Below, piece after piece: positions 24,969 through 33,385 of a stretch of DNA of 57,247 nucleotides. The DNA lies in contig JAUCPW010000070.1 in NCBI GenBank assembly GCA_030373045.1, forward strand, positions 1-57,247, given 5' to 3'. This DNA comes from Candidatus Fermentibacter sp. GTDB lineage: Bacteria > Fermentibacterota > Fermentibacteria > Fermentibacterales > Fermentibacteraceae. Below the pieces are notes generated by a model that worked only from the letters and a program-made list of their open reading frames with translations, was not told the DNA's origin and searched no databases. How positions within the stretch are numbered: position 1 is the stretch's first letter; each line of letters opens with the position of its first letter. A program made the position numbers and the translations under genes.

Positions 24969-25791
24969 GATCAGACTGGGGCTCGTGGGCTGGCCCCTGG
25001 CCGGATCGCTCTCCCCGGCCATCCACTCCGCCTTCCTCGCCGAAGCCGGCCTCGCGGGTTCCTATTCGGCCATCCCGGTGGAGCCGGCGAGGCTCGGGGC
25101 GGAGCTCGAACGGCTCCTGTCGGAGGGCTTCTCGGGTCTCAACGTGACGTTTCCGCACAAGACCGCCGCGGCCCTTCACTGCGCAAGCCTCGACTCCGAT
25201 GCCGGGAGCATCGGGGCGGTGAACACCCTTTCGGCGGAAAGCGGGGGATGGACCGGGGGGAACACCGACGTCGAGGGCTTCGCCAGGGCCTTCCGCGCCA
25301 CCGGTTTCCCCGCCCCGCTGCTGATAGTCGGCTCCGGAGGGGCCGGGCGCGCCGCGGCCCGGGCCGCGGAGATAATGGGGATGGATCATCTCTGCTTCGG
25401 AAGGACTCCGGGGCGCGGTGTGGCGAGCCTCGCCCTGCTCGCGGACGAGATGCGGCGCAGGCGGGGCGGCACGGTCGTCAACGCCACCCCGCTGGGATGG
25501 CGCGACGACGATCCGTTCCCCGCCCCCGGCGGACTGCCCGGAGGCTTCGCCTTCATGGATCTCAACTACAATCCGGGATGGAGCTACAGGAACGCCCTGG
25601 CACGGAGCGGAACGGGGGTCGCCACGGGCGAGCGCATGCTGATCGCCCAGGCCGCCCTCTCCTTCCGGCGCTGGACGGGCGTCGCCGTCCCGGAGGAGGC
25701 GGAAATGGCCGCCATAGGCCTGGCATGCGCCGGGGGCATGGACCCGGCCATCCCGGAAAGGTGTGGAGATGCCCGTTCCCGGACCCGGTGA
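24961..25791 (+). CDS. aroE: Shikimate dehydrogenase
   Basis: A 276-residue NADP-dependent enzyme reducing 3-dehydroshikimate to shikimate in aromatic amino acid synthesis. SLSPAIHS, NVTFPHK with the catalytic Lys at about 64, NTDVEGF, the nucleotide loop GSGGAGRAA and NATPLG are all present. Length is normal. It overlaps the upstream radical SAM gene by eight bases and the downstream HydE-like gene by 23, so this operon is tightly coupled. The ATG at 24961 aligns with the family N terminus. Confidence 0.96.
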   Translation: MTEIRLGLVGWPLAGSLSPAIHSAFLAEAGLAGSYSAIPVEPARLGAELERLLSEGFSGLNVTFPHKTAAALHCASLDSDAGSIGAVNTLSAESGGWTGGNTDVEGFARAFRATGFPAPLLIVGSGGAGRAAARAAEIMGMDHLCFGRTPGRGVASLALLADEMRRRRGGTVVNATPLGWRDDDPFPAPGGLPGGFAFMDLNYNPGWSYRNALARSGTGVATGERMLIAQAALSFRRWTGVAVPEEAEMAAIGLACAGGMDPAIPERCGDARSRTR

Positions 25792-26779
25792 CCGGACCGC
25801 CCCCGTTCAGGAGTCGGAGACCAGGGCCATGCTCGAGAGCATTCTGAAAACCCCGCCCGACGGTCTTCCCGCCCTCTTCGCCCGGGCGAGGGGCGTCAGG
25901 AACGCACATTTCGGGAACAGGGCCTACCTCAGGGCCGTGATCGAGTTCTCCAACAACTGCAGGTGCAACTGCCACTACTGCGGCATGAGGCGCGACAACA
26001 CGTCGCTCGAGCGTTTCAGGCTCGACGCGGCGGCCATCCTCGAGGCGGCCAGGATGGCTGCGGGGGAGGGGATCGGGACGTTCTTCCTCCAGTCCGCTGA
26101 AACCGAGGAGTACGACGCGGCATGGCTGGCGGACATCATCCGCGATGTCTCGGGCATGGGGATGAACGTGCTCCTCTGCGTCGGCGCGAGGGACGAGTCG
26201 GATCTCGACCTCTGGCGGGATGCAGGCGCATCCAAGTTCATCCTGAAGCACGAGACCTCCGATCCGGGCCTCTTCGCCTCCATGAAGCCGGGGCTGAGCC
26301 TGGAGGAGAGGATAGGATGGCTCAGGACCCTGAAGAGGCATGGTTACGCAATCGGCTCGGGCCCGCTCCTGGGGCTCCCCGGCCAGTCCATCGCCTCGCT
26401 CGTCGACGACCTGCTGCTGCTTTCGGATCTCGACGTCGACATGTCCAGCGTGTCCGTGTTCCTCCCGGCGGCCGGCACGCCCCTCGCACAGTGCCCTACG
26501 GGAGACGTGGACCTCGCGTTGAGGTTCGTGGCCGCCATGAGGGTATTCCTCGAGCGCACACTCATCCCGGCCACGAGCACCTTCGAGCGCCTGAGGCCTG
26601 GCGGCCAGCTCGCCTGCTTCGAGGCAGGCGCCAACGTCATCACGGTGAACATGACCCCGCCCGCCCGCAGGGATGGATACGAGCTCTACTCGAAGCGGTA
26701 CTTCGTCAGCCTGGAGCACGCGCGGGCGGTCATCGCGGAAGCCGGCCTCGTCGAGTCGACCGAGGAGGCCCTTGGCTGA
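25769..26779 (+). CDS. hydE: HydE-like radical SAM protein
   Basis: A 336-residue radical SAM protein of the BioB/HydE/PylB group. The cluster motif is CRCNCHYCGMRRDN (CxxxCxxC within) at about 58-71, and the CGxRxxN continuation is characteristic of HydE, the [FeFe]-hydrogenase maturase. FLQSAETEEY and GLPGQSIASL also fit. No hydF, hydG or hydrogenase is in the window, and it lies between aroE and aroK, so the hydrogenase role is inferred. ATG 25769 is preferred over GTG 25763 from its AAAGG spacing. Confidence 0.75.
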   Translation: MPVPGPGDRTAPVQESETRAMLESILKTPPDGLPALFARARGVRNAHFGNRAYLRAVIEFSNNCRCNCHYCGMRRDNTSLERFRLDAAAILEAARMAAGEGIGTFFLQSAETEEYDAAWLADIIRDVSGMGMNVLLCVGARDESDLDLWRDAGASKFILKHETSDPGLFASMKPGLSLEERIGWLRTLKRHGYAIGSGPLLGLPGQSIASLVDDLLLLSDLDVDMSSVSVFLPAAGTPLAQCPTGDVDLALRFVAAMRVFLERTLIPATSTFERLRPGGQLACFEAGANVITVNMTPPARRDGYELYSKRYFVSLEHARAVIAEAGLVESTEEALG

Positions 26780-27290
26780 CCTCCCGGACAGGATATCCAT
26801 CGCCGGCCCGCCCTGCTCGGGCAAGACCACTGTCGGAGAGGTCCTGGCGGGGCTCGCCGGGCGCCCGTTCGTGGACCTCGACTCCGAGGTGGCGAGGGAG
26901 GCCGGCCTGCCCATCCCGTCCATCTTCGGAGCGTACGGTGAGGATGGGTTCAGGGGTGTCGAGAGGTCGGCGCTGCTTTCGATCCTCCGGCGAAGCGGCC
27001 GGTTCGTGCTGGCCCTCGGGGGGGGCACCCTCCTCGATCCGCTCAACCTGGCGGCCGTGCTGGAGAAATCGACCCTCGTGACTCTCCTGGTCCCGGCTGG
27101 AACGCTCCTGGAGCGGCTGGAGGGATCCGGGAGGCCCCTTGCCGCGGATCGCGAAGCGCTGTCGGGCCTCCTGGCCGCGAGGAGCGAACATTACGGAAGC
27201 CTCCCGGGAGGAGTCGACTGTGCAGGGCTTTCCCCGGTCGGCTGCGCGGAGGCGATAATCGCAATGCTGAGCGGGGAGGCCGGGTCTTGA
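26772..27290 (+). CDS. aroK: Shikimate kinase
   Basis: A 172-residue kinase that phosphorylates shikimate at O3. Walker A GPPCSGKTT is near residues 10-18, then the DLDSEV shikimate-binding Asp pair, YGEDGFRGVER, ALGGGT and the lid segment SGRPLA. TTG 26772 is chosen because GAGGAGG lies directly before it and the family N terminus begins here; longer in-frame starts lie inside the HydE-like gene. It overlaps that gene by eight bases. With aroE it gives two successive steps of the shikimate pathway. Confidence 0.93.
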   Translation: MADLPDRISIAGPPCSGKTTVGEVLAGLAGRPFVDLDSEVAREAGLPIPSIFGAYGEDGFRGVERSALLSILRRSGRFVLALGGGTLLDPLNLAAVLEKSTLVTLLVPAGTLLERLEGSGRPLAADREALSGLLAARSEHYGSLPGGVDCAGLSPVGCAEAIIAMLSGEAGS

Positions 27291-27342
27291 CGGAGACGGC
27301 GGGCTTCCCCATTTCAAAACCCGTACCTTCACGGAGGGTTTC

Positions 27343-27879
27343 TTGACCAGGGAAGAGCTCGCGAGGGAGATGGCCCTGCGCACCGGGCTGTCGCGCCGGG
27401 AGGCCGGAGCGGCGCTGGAGGCGATGCTCGGCATCGTCGAGGAGGCACTCTGCGGCGGGCGGAGCGTGTTCCTCAGGGGATTCGGATGCTTCGAGCCCAG
27501 GCGGGGCGGGAGGCGCCGGGCCCGCGATCCCAGGGGGGAGGGGATCATCGACATACCCGGAAGGGCGCGCCCGTTCTTCAGGCCCTATGACAGGCTGAGG
27601 GAGTCGGTGGGTGCCGCCCTCGCGGAATACGTCGACGTGGCCTTCTTCCACCCCGGCGGCCCGGGGGTCTCGAGGGTCTCCGTCAGCGGTGTATGCGACG
27701 GGCGGGATGTCATGGAAAGCCCGATGCGGAGGCTCCCGGACGGGAGCTGGGTGGCCGAGCTCCGCCTTCCTTCCGGGGGCTGTCTAGCCTACATGTTCGA
27801 CGTGGACGGGATGCTCGTTCCCGATCCCGCCCCCGGCGTCCCAAGGGATGCCTCGGGCAGGTCGGTCAGATCGCTGTGA
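27343..27879 (+). CDS. HU-family DNA-binding protein fused to CBM48-like domain
   Basis: A 178-residue two-domain protein. Residues 1-93 are an HU/IHF domain: RTGLSRREAG, VFLRGFGCF, RRARDPRGEG and PFFRP in canonical order. Residues 97-178 match the CBM48/AMPK-beta E-set domain: DVAFFHPGG, PMRRLPDGSWVAELRLPSG, YMFDVDGMLVPDP. Only one of the usual carbohydrate-binding tryptophans is kept (W in DGSW). TTG 27343 has GGAGGG upstream. It overlaps ftsK as GTGA. The fusion's function is not known; a nucleoid protein with a sensing or dimerising E-set domain is one reading. Confidence 0.88.
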   Translation: MTREELAREMALRTGLSRREAGAALEAMLGIVEEALCGGRSVFLRGFGCFEPRRGGRRRARDPRGEGIIDIPGRARPFFRPYDRLRESVGAALAEYVDVAFFHPGGPGVSRVSVSGVCDGRDVMESPMRRLPDGSWVAELRLPSGGCLAYMFDVDGMLVPDPAPGVPRDASGRSVRSL

Positions 27880-30185
27880 CGACCCGGAGGAGGCCCGGTT
27901 CGAAAAGGATCCAGCCCCGCCGCAGGGGACTCAGGGCCGTATCCATCGTCGTCCTGTTCTTCACGGGCGCCGGCCTGCTGATACTCCTGGCCGTGCCCGG
28001 CCTGGGTGCGGGGGGAGGGGCGGCCGGGGCGGTGCGCTCCTTCGTCTACAGGATCCTCGGCTTCCTCGGATTCCTGCCGCCGCTGGCGCTCCTGCTCTGC
28101 TCGGCCAGGCTCCTGAAACCCGGGATCCTGCCGGGGGCATTCCAGTTCCTGCACGGGCTCTCGGTCAACCTGCTGTTCCTCTCCGCGCTGACCGACATGG
28201 TCGGGAGGCGCATCAACCCGGTGCTCGCCTGGAGGCCGGGAGGCGCGCTTGCCGGCAGGGCGGTCGACGTCCTGGCCGGCTGGGCGGGCCCCGTGTTCGC
28301 CTATCTGATCCTGCTGATGGGTTTCGTGCTGTCCCTGATGGTGTTCACGGGTTGGGACATAGCCGGCGACCTCGCGAGCGTCCCGGTGCGCATCCCGAGG
28401 GTGAACACCGGCAGGCGCGGGCAGGATGAGCAAGGCCGCGTGCCTCTGCCGGCCGTGACGGAATCGGGCAACACCTGGTCCAGGGTGAAGGAATCCGGTC
28501 CCCCGCCCGAGGTGCCCAGCTTCCTTCCCGGCACGGCCGTGAAGGAGGCCTTCGCGCAGCCCCGCGGGGGGGAACCTCCGGATGAGGATCCTCCAGTGCG
28601 TCATGCCGTCACATCCCGGCAACCCGCCGCGGCGGAGGAGCCGGGGGAACCCGGGGAGGAGCCCGCCGTGTCCGGCCCCGCCGGCGCCCGGCGTCAGGGC
28701 TCCGGAACCGTGGAGGAGGGCCGTCCCGCCCCTCCCGGGGTCCTTCCGCCCGAGACCGTGCTGATGTCCCCTTCCTCCACGTCGAAGTCGGGGGTCTCGG
28801 AGGCCGAGCTCAGGGAGAGGGCGGGACTCCTCGTGAGGAAGCTGTCCGAATTCGGGGTGGCCTGCGAGATAGTCGACTACAGGCCGGGTCCCGTCCTGAC
28901 GAGGTTCGAGCTCAGGCCGGGCCCCGGCGTGAAGGTGAACAGCATAGTGGGCCGTACGGACGATCTCGCCCTGGCCCTGAAGGCCTCCCGGATACGCATC
29001 CTCGCCCCCATCCCCGGCAGGGACGCAGTGGGCATAGAGGTGCCGAATCCGGTTCCGGAGGCCGTCTTCCTGCGCGAGATACTCCGGTCCGTCTCGGGAG
29101 AGGCGCTCCCCGTCGCCCTGGGAAGGCGCATGGAGGGCGAGCCGATCGTGGTGGACATCGCCGAGATGCCCCATCTCCTGGTGGCGGGGGCCACGGGACA
29201 GGGCAAGAGCGTGTGCCTCCACACCATCATCTGCACCCTGCTCATGAAGAAGCGCCCCGACGAGGTCAGGCTGGCGCTCATCGACCCCAAGAGGGGGGCC
29301 GAATTCAGGAACTACGAGGATCTGCCCCACCTCTGGTCGCCCGTGATCACCAACGCACGGGAGGCCAAGCTGCTGCTCGAGGACCTGGTGAACACCATGG
29401 AGAACCGCTACGTCAGGCTCTCCCAGAACGGCGTGAGGTCGATAGCGGAATACAACCGGGAGATAGCCCCGAGGCCCGACTCGACCGGCCCGATGCCCTA
29501 CATAGTGCTCATCATAGACGAGCTGGCCGACTTCATGGTCACCTCGGCGAGCGAGATCGAGCAGCCGATAGTCAGGCTCGCCCAGATGGCCCGGGCCGTG
29601 GGCATCCACCTCGTGCTGGCCACGCAGAGGCCCTCGGTGGACGTCATCACCGGCATCATCAAGGCCAACTTCCCTTCCCGGATCGCGTTCATGGTGAGCT
29701 CCAAGACGGATTCCAGGACCATCCTCGACATGAACGGCGCAGAGGCGCTCCTGGGGAAGGGGGACATGCTCTTCCTCCACTCCTCCTCGCCGGAGCCCCT
29801 CAGGGTCCAGGGCTCCCTCGTGACCACGAAGGAGATCAGGCAGATAGTGAACGACTGGAGGCAGCAGGATCTCCAGTACCAGTTCGCCTTCGACCCGGCC
29901 GTGCTCTCGGGAGGGAACAATCCCGACCCGGTGAGCCTAGATGCCGATGATCCCCTCATCCAGAAGGCGAAGGAACTCGTGATCAGGTATCAGATCGGCT
30001 CCACGTCGCTGCTCCAGAGGAAGCTCAGGCTGGGATTCTCCAGGGCGGGGAGGATCATGGACGAGCTGGAGGAGAGGGGCGTGGTGGGACCCTCCCGCGA
30101 CGGGCGGGCCCGGAAGGTCCTCGTGACCAGGGAGGAGGCCGGGCTGGTGGCCCCGGTCGACACTCCGGAGGAGGATGGCTCTTGA
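27876..30185 (+). CDS. ftsK: DNA translocase FtsK/SpoIIIE
   Basis: A 769-residue chromosome translocase acting at the division septum. About 200 N-terminal residues form several membrane helices, and a Pro/Gly-rich linker follows to about 300. The motor domain has Walker A GATGQGKS at 438-445, DPKRGAEFRNY, LIIDELADFM and ATQRPSVDVITG. A C-terminal winged-helix gamma domain (LLQRKLRLGFSRAGRIMDELEERG) reads the polarity sequence. GTG 27876 overlaps the HU-CBM48 stop (GTGA); its 3' end overlaps the next lipoprotein by four bases. Confidence 0.96.
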   Translation: MTTRRRPGSKRIQPRRRGLRAVSIVVLFFTGAGLLILLAVPGLGAGGGAAGAVRSFVYRILGFLGFLPPLALLLCSARLLKPGILPGAFQFLHGLSVNLLFLSALTDMVGRRINPVLAWRPGGALAGRAVDVLAGWAGPVFAYLILLMGFVLSLMVFTGWDIAGDLASVPVRIPRVNTGRRGQDEQGRVPLPAVTESGNTWSRVKESGPPPEVPSFLPGTAVKEAFAQPRGGEPPDEDPPVRHAVTSRQPAAAEEPGEPGEEPAVSGPAGARRQGSGTVEEGRPAPPGVLPPETVLMSPSSTSKSGVSEAELRERAGLLVRKLSEFGVACEIVDYRPGPVLTRFELRPGPGVKVNSIVGRTDDLALALKASRIRILAPIPGRDAVGIEVPNPVPEAVFLREILRSVSGEALPVALGRRMEGEPIVVDIAEMPHLLVAGATGQGKSVCLHTIICTLLMKKRPDEVRLALIDPKRGAEFRNYEDLPHLWSPVITNAREAKLLLEDLVNTMENRYVRLSQNGVRSIAEYNREIAPRPDSTGPMPYIVLIIDELADFMVTSASEIEQPIVRLAQMARAVGIHLVLATQRPSVDVITGIIKANFPSRIAFMVSSKTDSRTILDMNGAEALLGKGDMLFLHSSSPEPLRVQGSLVTTKEIRQIVNDWRQQDLQYQFAFDPAVLSGGNNPDPVSLDADDPLIQKAKELVIRYQIGSTSLLQRKLRLGFSRAGRIMDELEERGVVGPSRDGRARKVLVTREEAGLVAPVDTPEEDGS

Positions 30186-30817
30186 GGAGGTTCCTGCCCT
30201 TCCTGCTGCTCGCTGCGGTCGCGTCGTGCGGGCGCGAACCGCTCGAAACCGACGACGCGGGCCTCGTAGTGGAGGAGAGCGATCTCGACGCCTTCGCCCG
30301 GGCTTCACAGCTCTATTTCAGGGGCAACCTGTCCAGGGCGAGGGACGGCTTCAACGTGCTGATCTACAGGTTCCCCGATTCACAGCTCGCCGAGGACGCG
30401 GGCCTCGCGATCCGGAGAATAGAGCAGGACCTGGGCTCGGTGCCGGCGGGGGATTCCGGCCAGGCGCCCTCCCGATCCGTCGAGATCGCGGTCGTCGGGC
30501 TCCCTGTGAACTCCGCGCGCATCTCCCAGGTCGTGGGCGCCCTCCAGGCCTCCGGCTGGACCTCATGGCCGGTCCTCGACGAAGGGGCCCCCGATATCAC
30601 GGTGGTCCTCTTCCCCGACGGCCTGGCCCAGGAGGCCTCGGTCGCCGGAGATTCCCTCCATGCATGGCTGACCTCCCCGGCTTCGATACCCGTACAGCCG
30701 GGCGGCCAGATGATGGATGCCATAGTGCCAGGCCACGACGGGCTGGTGGTCGTGATCGGCGGAGACGCAGCCGTATCCCCCCGCGCCCCGTCCACCGGTT
30801 CCGGAGGGTCGATTTGA
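30182..30817 (+). CDS. Lipoprotein with one TPR-like segment
   Basis: A 211-residue putative lipoprotein with the lipobox AVASC near residue 16. Residues of about 38-80 (YFRGNLSRARDGFNVLIYRFP, then AEDAGL) match the TPR-like repeat of BamD/YbgF-type proteins. The rest has no recognised domain. TTG 30182 overlaps the ftsK stop by four bases, with GGAGGAGG just before. It is followed directly by the LolA-like gene. Confidence 0.7.
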   Translation: MRRFLPFLLLAAVASCGREPLETDDAGLVVEESDLDAFARASQLYFRGNLSRARDGFNVLIYRFPDSQLAEDAGLAIRRIEQDLGSVPAGDSGQAPSRSVEIAVVGLPVNSARISQVVGALQASGWTSWPVLDEGAPDITVVLFPDGLAQEASVAGDSLHAWLTSPASIPVQPGGQMMDAIVPGHDGLVVVIGGDAAVSPRAPSTGSGGSI

Positions 30818-31410
30818 CGACGATCACGATTCTGCTCGCTGCCGCCTGCGCCGCCTCCGGCCCCGCATGCGGCATGCTCGAGAAGCTGGAGTCCGCCTCC
30901 CTGCTGTCGGCCGATTTCTCCCAGTCCGACTACTGGGCGTTGACCAGGGAGACCGAATCCTCCTCCGGCAGGCTCCTGCTCGCGAGGGACGGGAGATTCC
31001 TGCTCGACTACGCCGATCCGGAGGGAAGGCGGATGGGTTTCGACGGATCGGTCGTATACACGGTGGATCCTCTCTACATGCAGGTTCTCCTCGATCCATC
31101 GTCGGAACCCGCCAGCTTCACCGCTCTCCTGGAATCCGCCGGCGACCCCGGGCTCGCCACCGCTTCGAGGATCAGCGGCGACACGGTCTTCGTCGACCTG
31201 GAGGGGGAGATCGGACAGGGCATCTCGCGCATGAGCTTCGCCTACCTGATGTCGGACAGCCTTCCCAGGGTGCTGAGCACGTATGACGGCAACGGCAACC
31301 GCAGCACCTGGACGCTCCGCTCCGTCTCCGTGACCGGAGGCGATCCAGGCAGTTCCTTCGACATGGTCGTGCCCGGCGGCTACGAGGTCCTGAGGGCCGG
31401 TGACCTCTGA
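30814..31410 (+). CDS. lolA: LolA-family lipoprotein carrier
   Basis: A 198-residue exported protein. After a signal peptide it has the LolA/LolB-type half-barrel pattern: ADFSQSDYWALT near the mature start, SSGRLLLARDGRFLLDYADPEGRRMGFDGSVVYTVDP in the middle, and a short C-terminal loop. LolA shuttles lipoproteins across the periplasm. TTG 30814 is preferred: GGAGGG is five bases upstream and it overlaps the previous stop. Neighbouring lipoprotein genes fit the role. The gene symbol is by family only. Confidence 0.8.
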   Translation: MTTITILLAAACAASGPACGMLEKLESASLLSADFSQSDYWALTRETESSSGRLLLARDGRFLLDYADPEGRRMGFDGSVVYTVDPLYMQVLLDPSSEPASFTALLESAGDPGLATASRISGDTVFVDLEGEIGQGISRMSFAYLMSDSLPRVLSTYDGNGNRSTWTLRSVSVTGGDPGSSFDMVVPGGYEVLRAGDL

Positions 31411-32680
31411 CCGCGGCAGGCGCGCCGCCTGCATCGTCACCCTGGGCTGCCCCCGCAACGAGGTGGATTCGGAGTCCTTCGCGGCGGTCATCCGCCGCGC
31501 CGGTTACCGCATCGTCCGCGACCCGGAAGAGGCCGTGCTCCTCCTCCTCAACACATGCGCCTTCATCGCCCCTGCCGTGGAGGAGTCTGTCGAGGCCCTG
31601 TCCGAGGCGCTGGCATGGCGCGCAGGCGGCAGGGGCAGGAGGTTCGTCCTGGCGGGATGCCTTCCCGGGAGGTTCGGAGACGACGGTTCGGGCGGGCTGG
31701 AAGGGATAGACGCCCTGGTCGGGCCGGCCGACACCGCCTCGCTGGCCGCCTTCCTCGGGGTCGACCACGATGCCCGGGGGCGCTCGCGCATCTCCCGCAG
31801 GTTCGACAGATACCTCAAGATAGCCGACGGCTGCCTCAACAGGTGCTCCTTCTGCGTCCTCCCGGCCATAAGGGGGCCGTTCAGGCCCGCACGGGCCTCC
31901 GGCATCATCGCAGAGGCGGACGGTCTGGCGGCCTCGGGTGCCCGCGAGATAGGGGTGGTGGCCCAGGATCTCCTCGCGTGGAGGGACGGCCCGATGGGGC
32001 CGGCCGATCTGGTCTCCGAACTGGCCTCGCGCCATCCCGACAGGTGGTTCCGCCTCTATTACCTGAATCCACGGAGATTCGACGAATCCATCCTCGAGGC
32101 GATGACCCGCTTCCGCAACCTGGCGCCCTACCTGGACATCCCCGTCCAGCACGCTTCGGACCGCGTGCTGGCGAGGATGAACAGGGGCTACGGGAGGGCC
32201 GCGCTGGAGAGGATAAGCGACATGGTGTCGCATGCCGGTCTCGACATCGCGTGCAGGTTCACCGTGATCGCCGGCTACCCCGGCGAGACCGACGGTGACT
32301 TCGAGGATCTCTGCTCGTTCCTGAGGGGTGCGTCCAGCCTGAGGAGCCTTGTGGTCTTCCCCTACTGGCACGAGGAGGGTTCCGTCGAGTACGGCAGGGG
32401 CGACGGCGACCTCGTCGATCCGGCCATCGTCGACGAAAGGCTCGGCATCCTCGACTCCATAGGCGAGGAAGCCGCGGAAGCCTGGGGCGGCAGGCTCACG
32501 GGCAGGCGGATCTCCGTCCTGGCTGAAACCTCCCGCCGCGGGAGGACTGTGTTCGACGCGCCGATGGTCGACGGCAGCGCCCTGTTCACATCCCCGGTGC
32601 GCACAGGAGCCTTCTACGAGGCGATCGTCGAAGGGTGCGAGGGCCTTTCTACCACTGTGACCGTATCCGGGGGGAATTGA
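31400..32680 (+). CDS. rimO: Ribosomal protein S12 methylthiotransferase RimO
   Basis: A 426-residue methylthiotransferase. The N-terminal MTTase domain has TLGCPRNEVDSE, LLNTCAF and AGCLPGR, supplying three cluster cysteines. The radical SAM domain has ADGCLNRCSFCVLPAIRG, and a TRAM-like C terminus follows. LGCPRN/VDSE favours RimO, which modifies S12 Asp, over MiaB. GTG 31400 overlaps the LolA-like gene by 11 bases. Length is normal for RimO. Confidence 0.92.
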   Translation: MTSDRGRRAACIVTLGCPRNEVDSESFAAVIRRAGYRIVRDPEEAVLLLLNTCAFIAPAVEESVEALSEALAWRAGGRGRRFVLAGCLPGRFGDDGSGGLEGIDALVGPADTASLAAFLGVDHDARGRSRISRRFDRYLKIADGCLNRCSFCVLPAIRGPFRPARASGIIAEADGLAASGAREIGVVAQDLLAWRDGPMGPADLVSELASRHPDRWFRLYYLNPRRFDESILEAMTRFRNLAPYLDIPVQHASDRVLARMNRGYGRAALERISDMVSHAGLDIACRFTVIAGYPGETDGDFEDLCSFLRGASSLRSLVVFPYWHEEGSVEYGRGDGDLVDPAIVDERLGILDSIGEEAAEAWGGRLTGRRISVLAETSRRGRTVFDAPMVDGSALFTSPVRTGAFYEAIVEGCEGLSTTVTVSGGN

Positions 32681-32758
32681 CAGCGGAATCGGCCTTTCCG
32701 ATGGTTTCCCCGTTCATCCGTGTCCCGGCTGTCCGACTCGAGATGGGAAGGTGCTGTC

Positions 32759-33385
32759 GTGCTGACCACTGCAGTTGTGCTCACATCCGCCCTCTTCGCC
32801 CTGCCCCTGTCGAACCTCGAGCTCGCCGAGCAGGCCGTCGGCGAAGCCTGTTCCTCCATTTCGGATTCGGTGCTGGCTTCCGGCATCGACAGCGTCCGTC
32901 TGGAGATGGCGGGTGACCATCCCGGCAACTGGCTCGTGGAGCAGTGCATCAAGGCCGAGATGGACGGATCGGGCCTCGTAGTGCTCTCCGCGGGCGCTCC
33001 TTCCACTCGCGAGTCGCAGCCGGCCGCCCCTGCGACCGGTGCCGTCGCCCTCAGGGTGAGACCCATGGAACTCTCGGTCATCCTCGGCAACACCAGCCGA
33101 TCCTGGCTCGTAGGACCACAGAAGGTCGAGAGGACCGTCACGTGCGAGCTGTATGCCGAAATGGCCGACTCCTCGGGCACGGTCATCGGCTCGGTCAGGA
33201 GCAGTGCCACCCGTTCGGACAGGGTGCCCGTCTCCGATCTCCCCGAACTCAGGGGTTCCTCCGACCAGGCCTGGCTCACCGGCGGAGAGCCTCAGGCCTC
33301 GACCGGCGGCCTGCTGGAACCGCTCGTGGTCACGGGTGTCGTCGCCAGCCTGATCTATCTCTTCTATTCCAGCAGGGCCGAATGA
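32759..33385 (+). CDS. Hypothetical exported protein with C-terminal membrane helix
   Basis: A 208-residue protein of unknown function. It starts with a hydrophobic signal-like stretch (AVVLTSALFALPL), then a soluble region with several cysteines, and ends with the helix EPLVVTGVVASLIYLFY. GTG 32759 is favoured because GGGAAGG lies seven bases before; a longer version from GTG 32720 lacks a ribosome site. It sits between rimO and two outer-membrane-type TPR lipoproteins, overlapping the next by ATGA, so an envelope role is likely but unspecified. Confidence 0.7.
   Translation: MLTTAVVLTSALFALPLSNLELAEQAVGEACSSISDSVLASGIDSVRLEMAGDHPGNWLVEQCIKAEMDGSGLVVLSAGAPSTRESQPAAPATGAVALRVRPMELSVILGNTSRSWLVGPQKVERTVTCELYAEMADSSGTVIGSVRSSATRSDRVPVSDLPELRGSSDQAWLTGGEPQASTGGLLEPLVVTGVVASLIYLFYSSRAE

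Noticed and set aside
27789-29780. 663-codon - strand open frame across ftsK
   Set aside because: It is a shadow of ftsK, whose motor motifs are all intact on the + strand.
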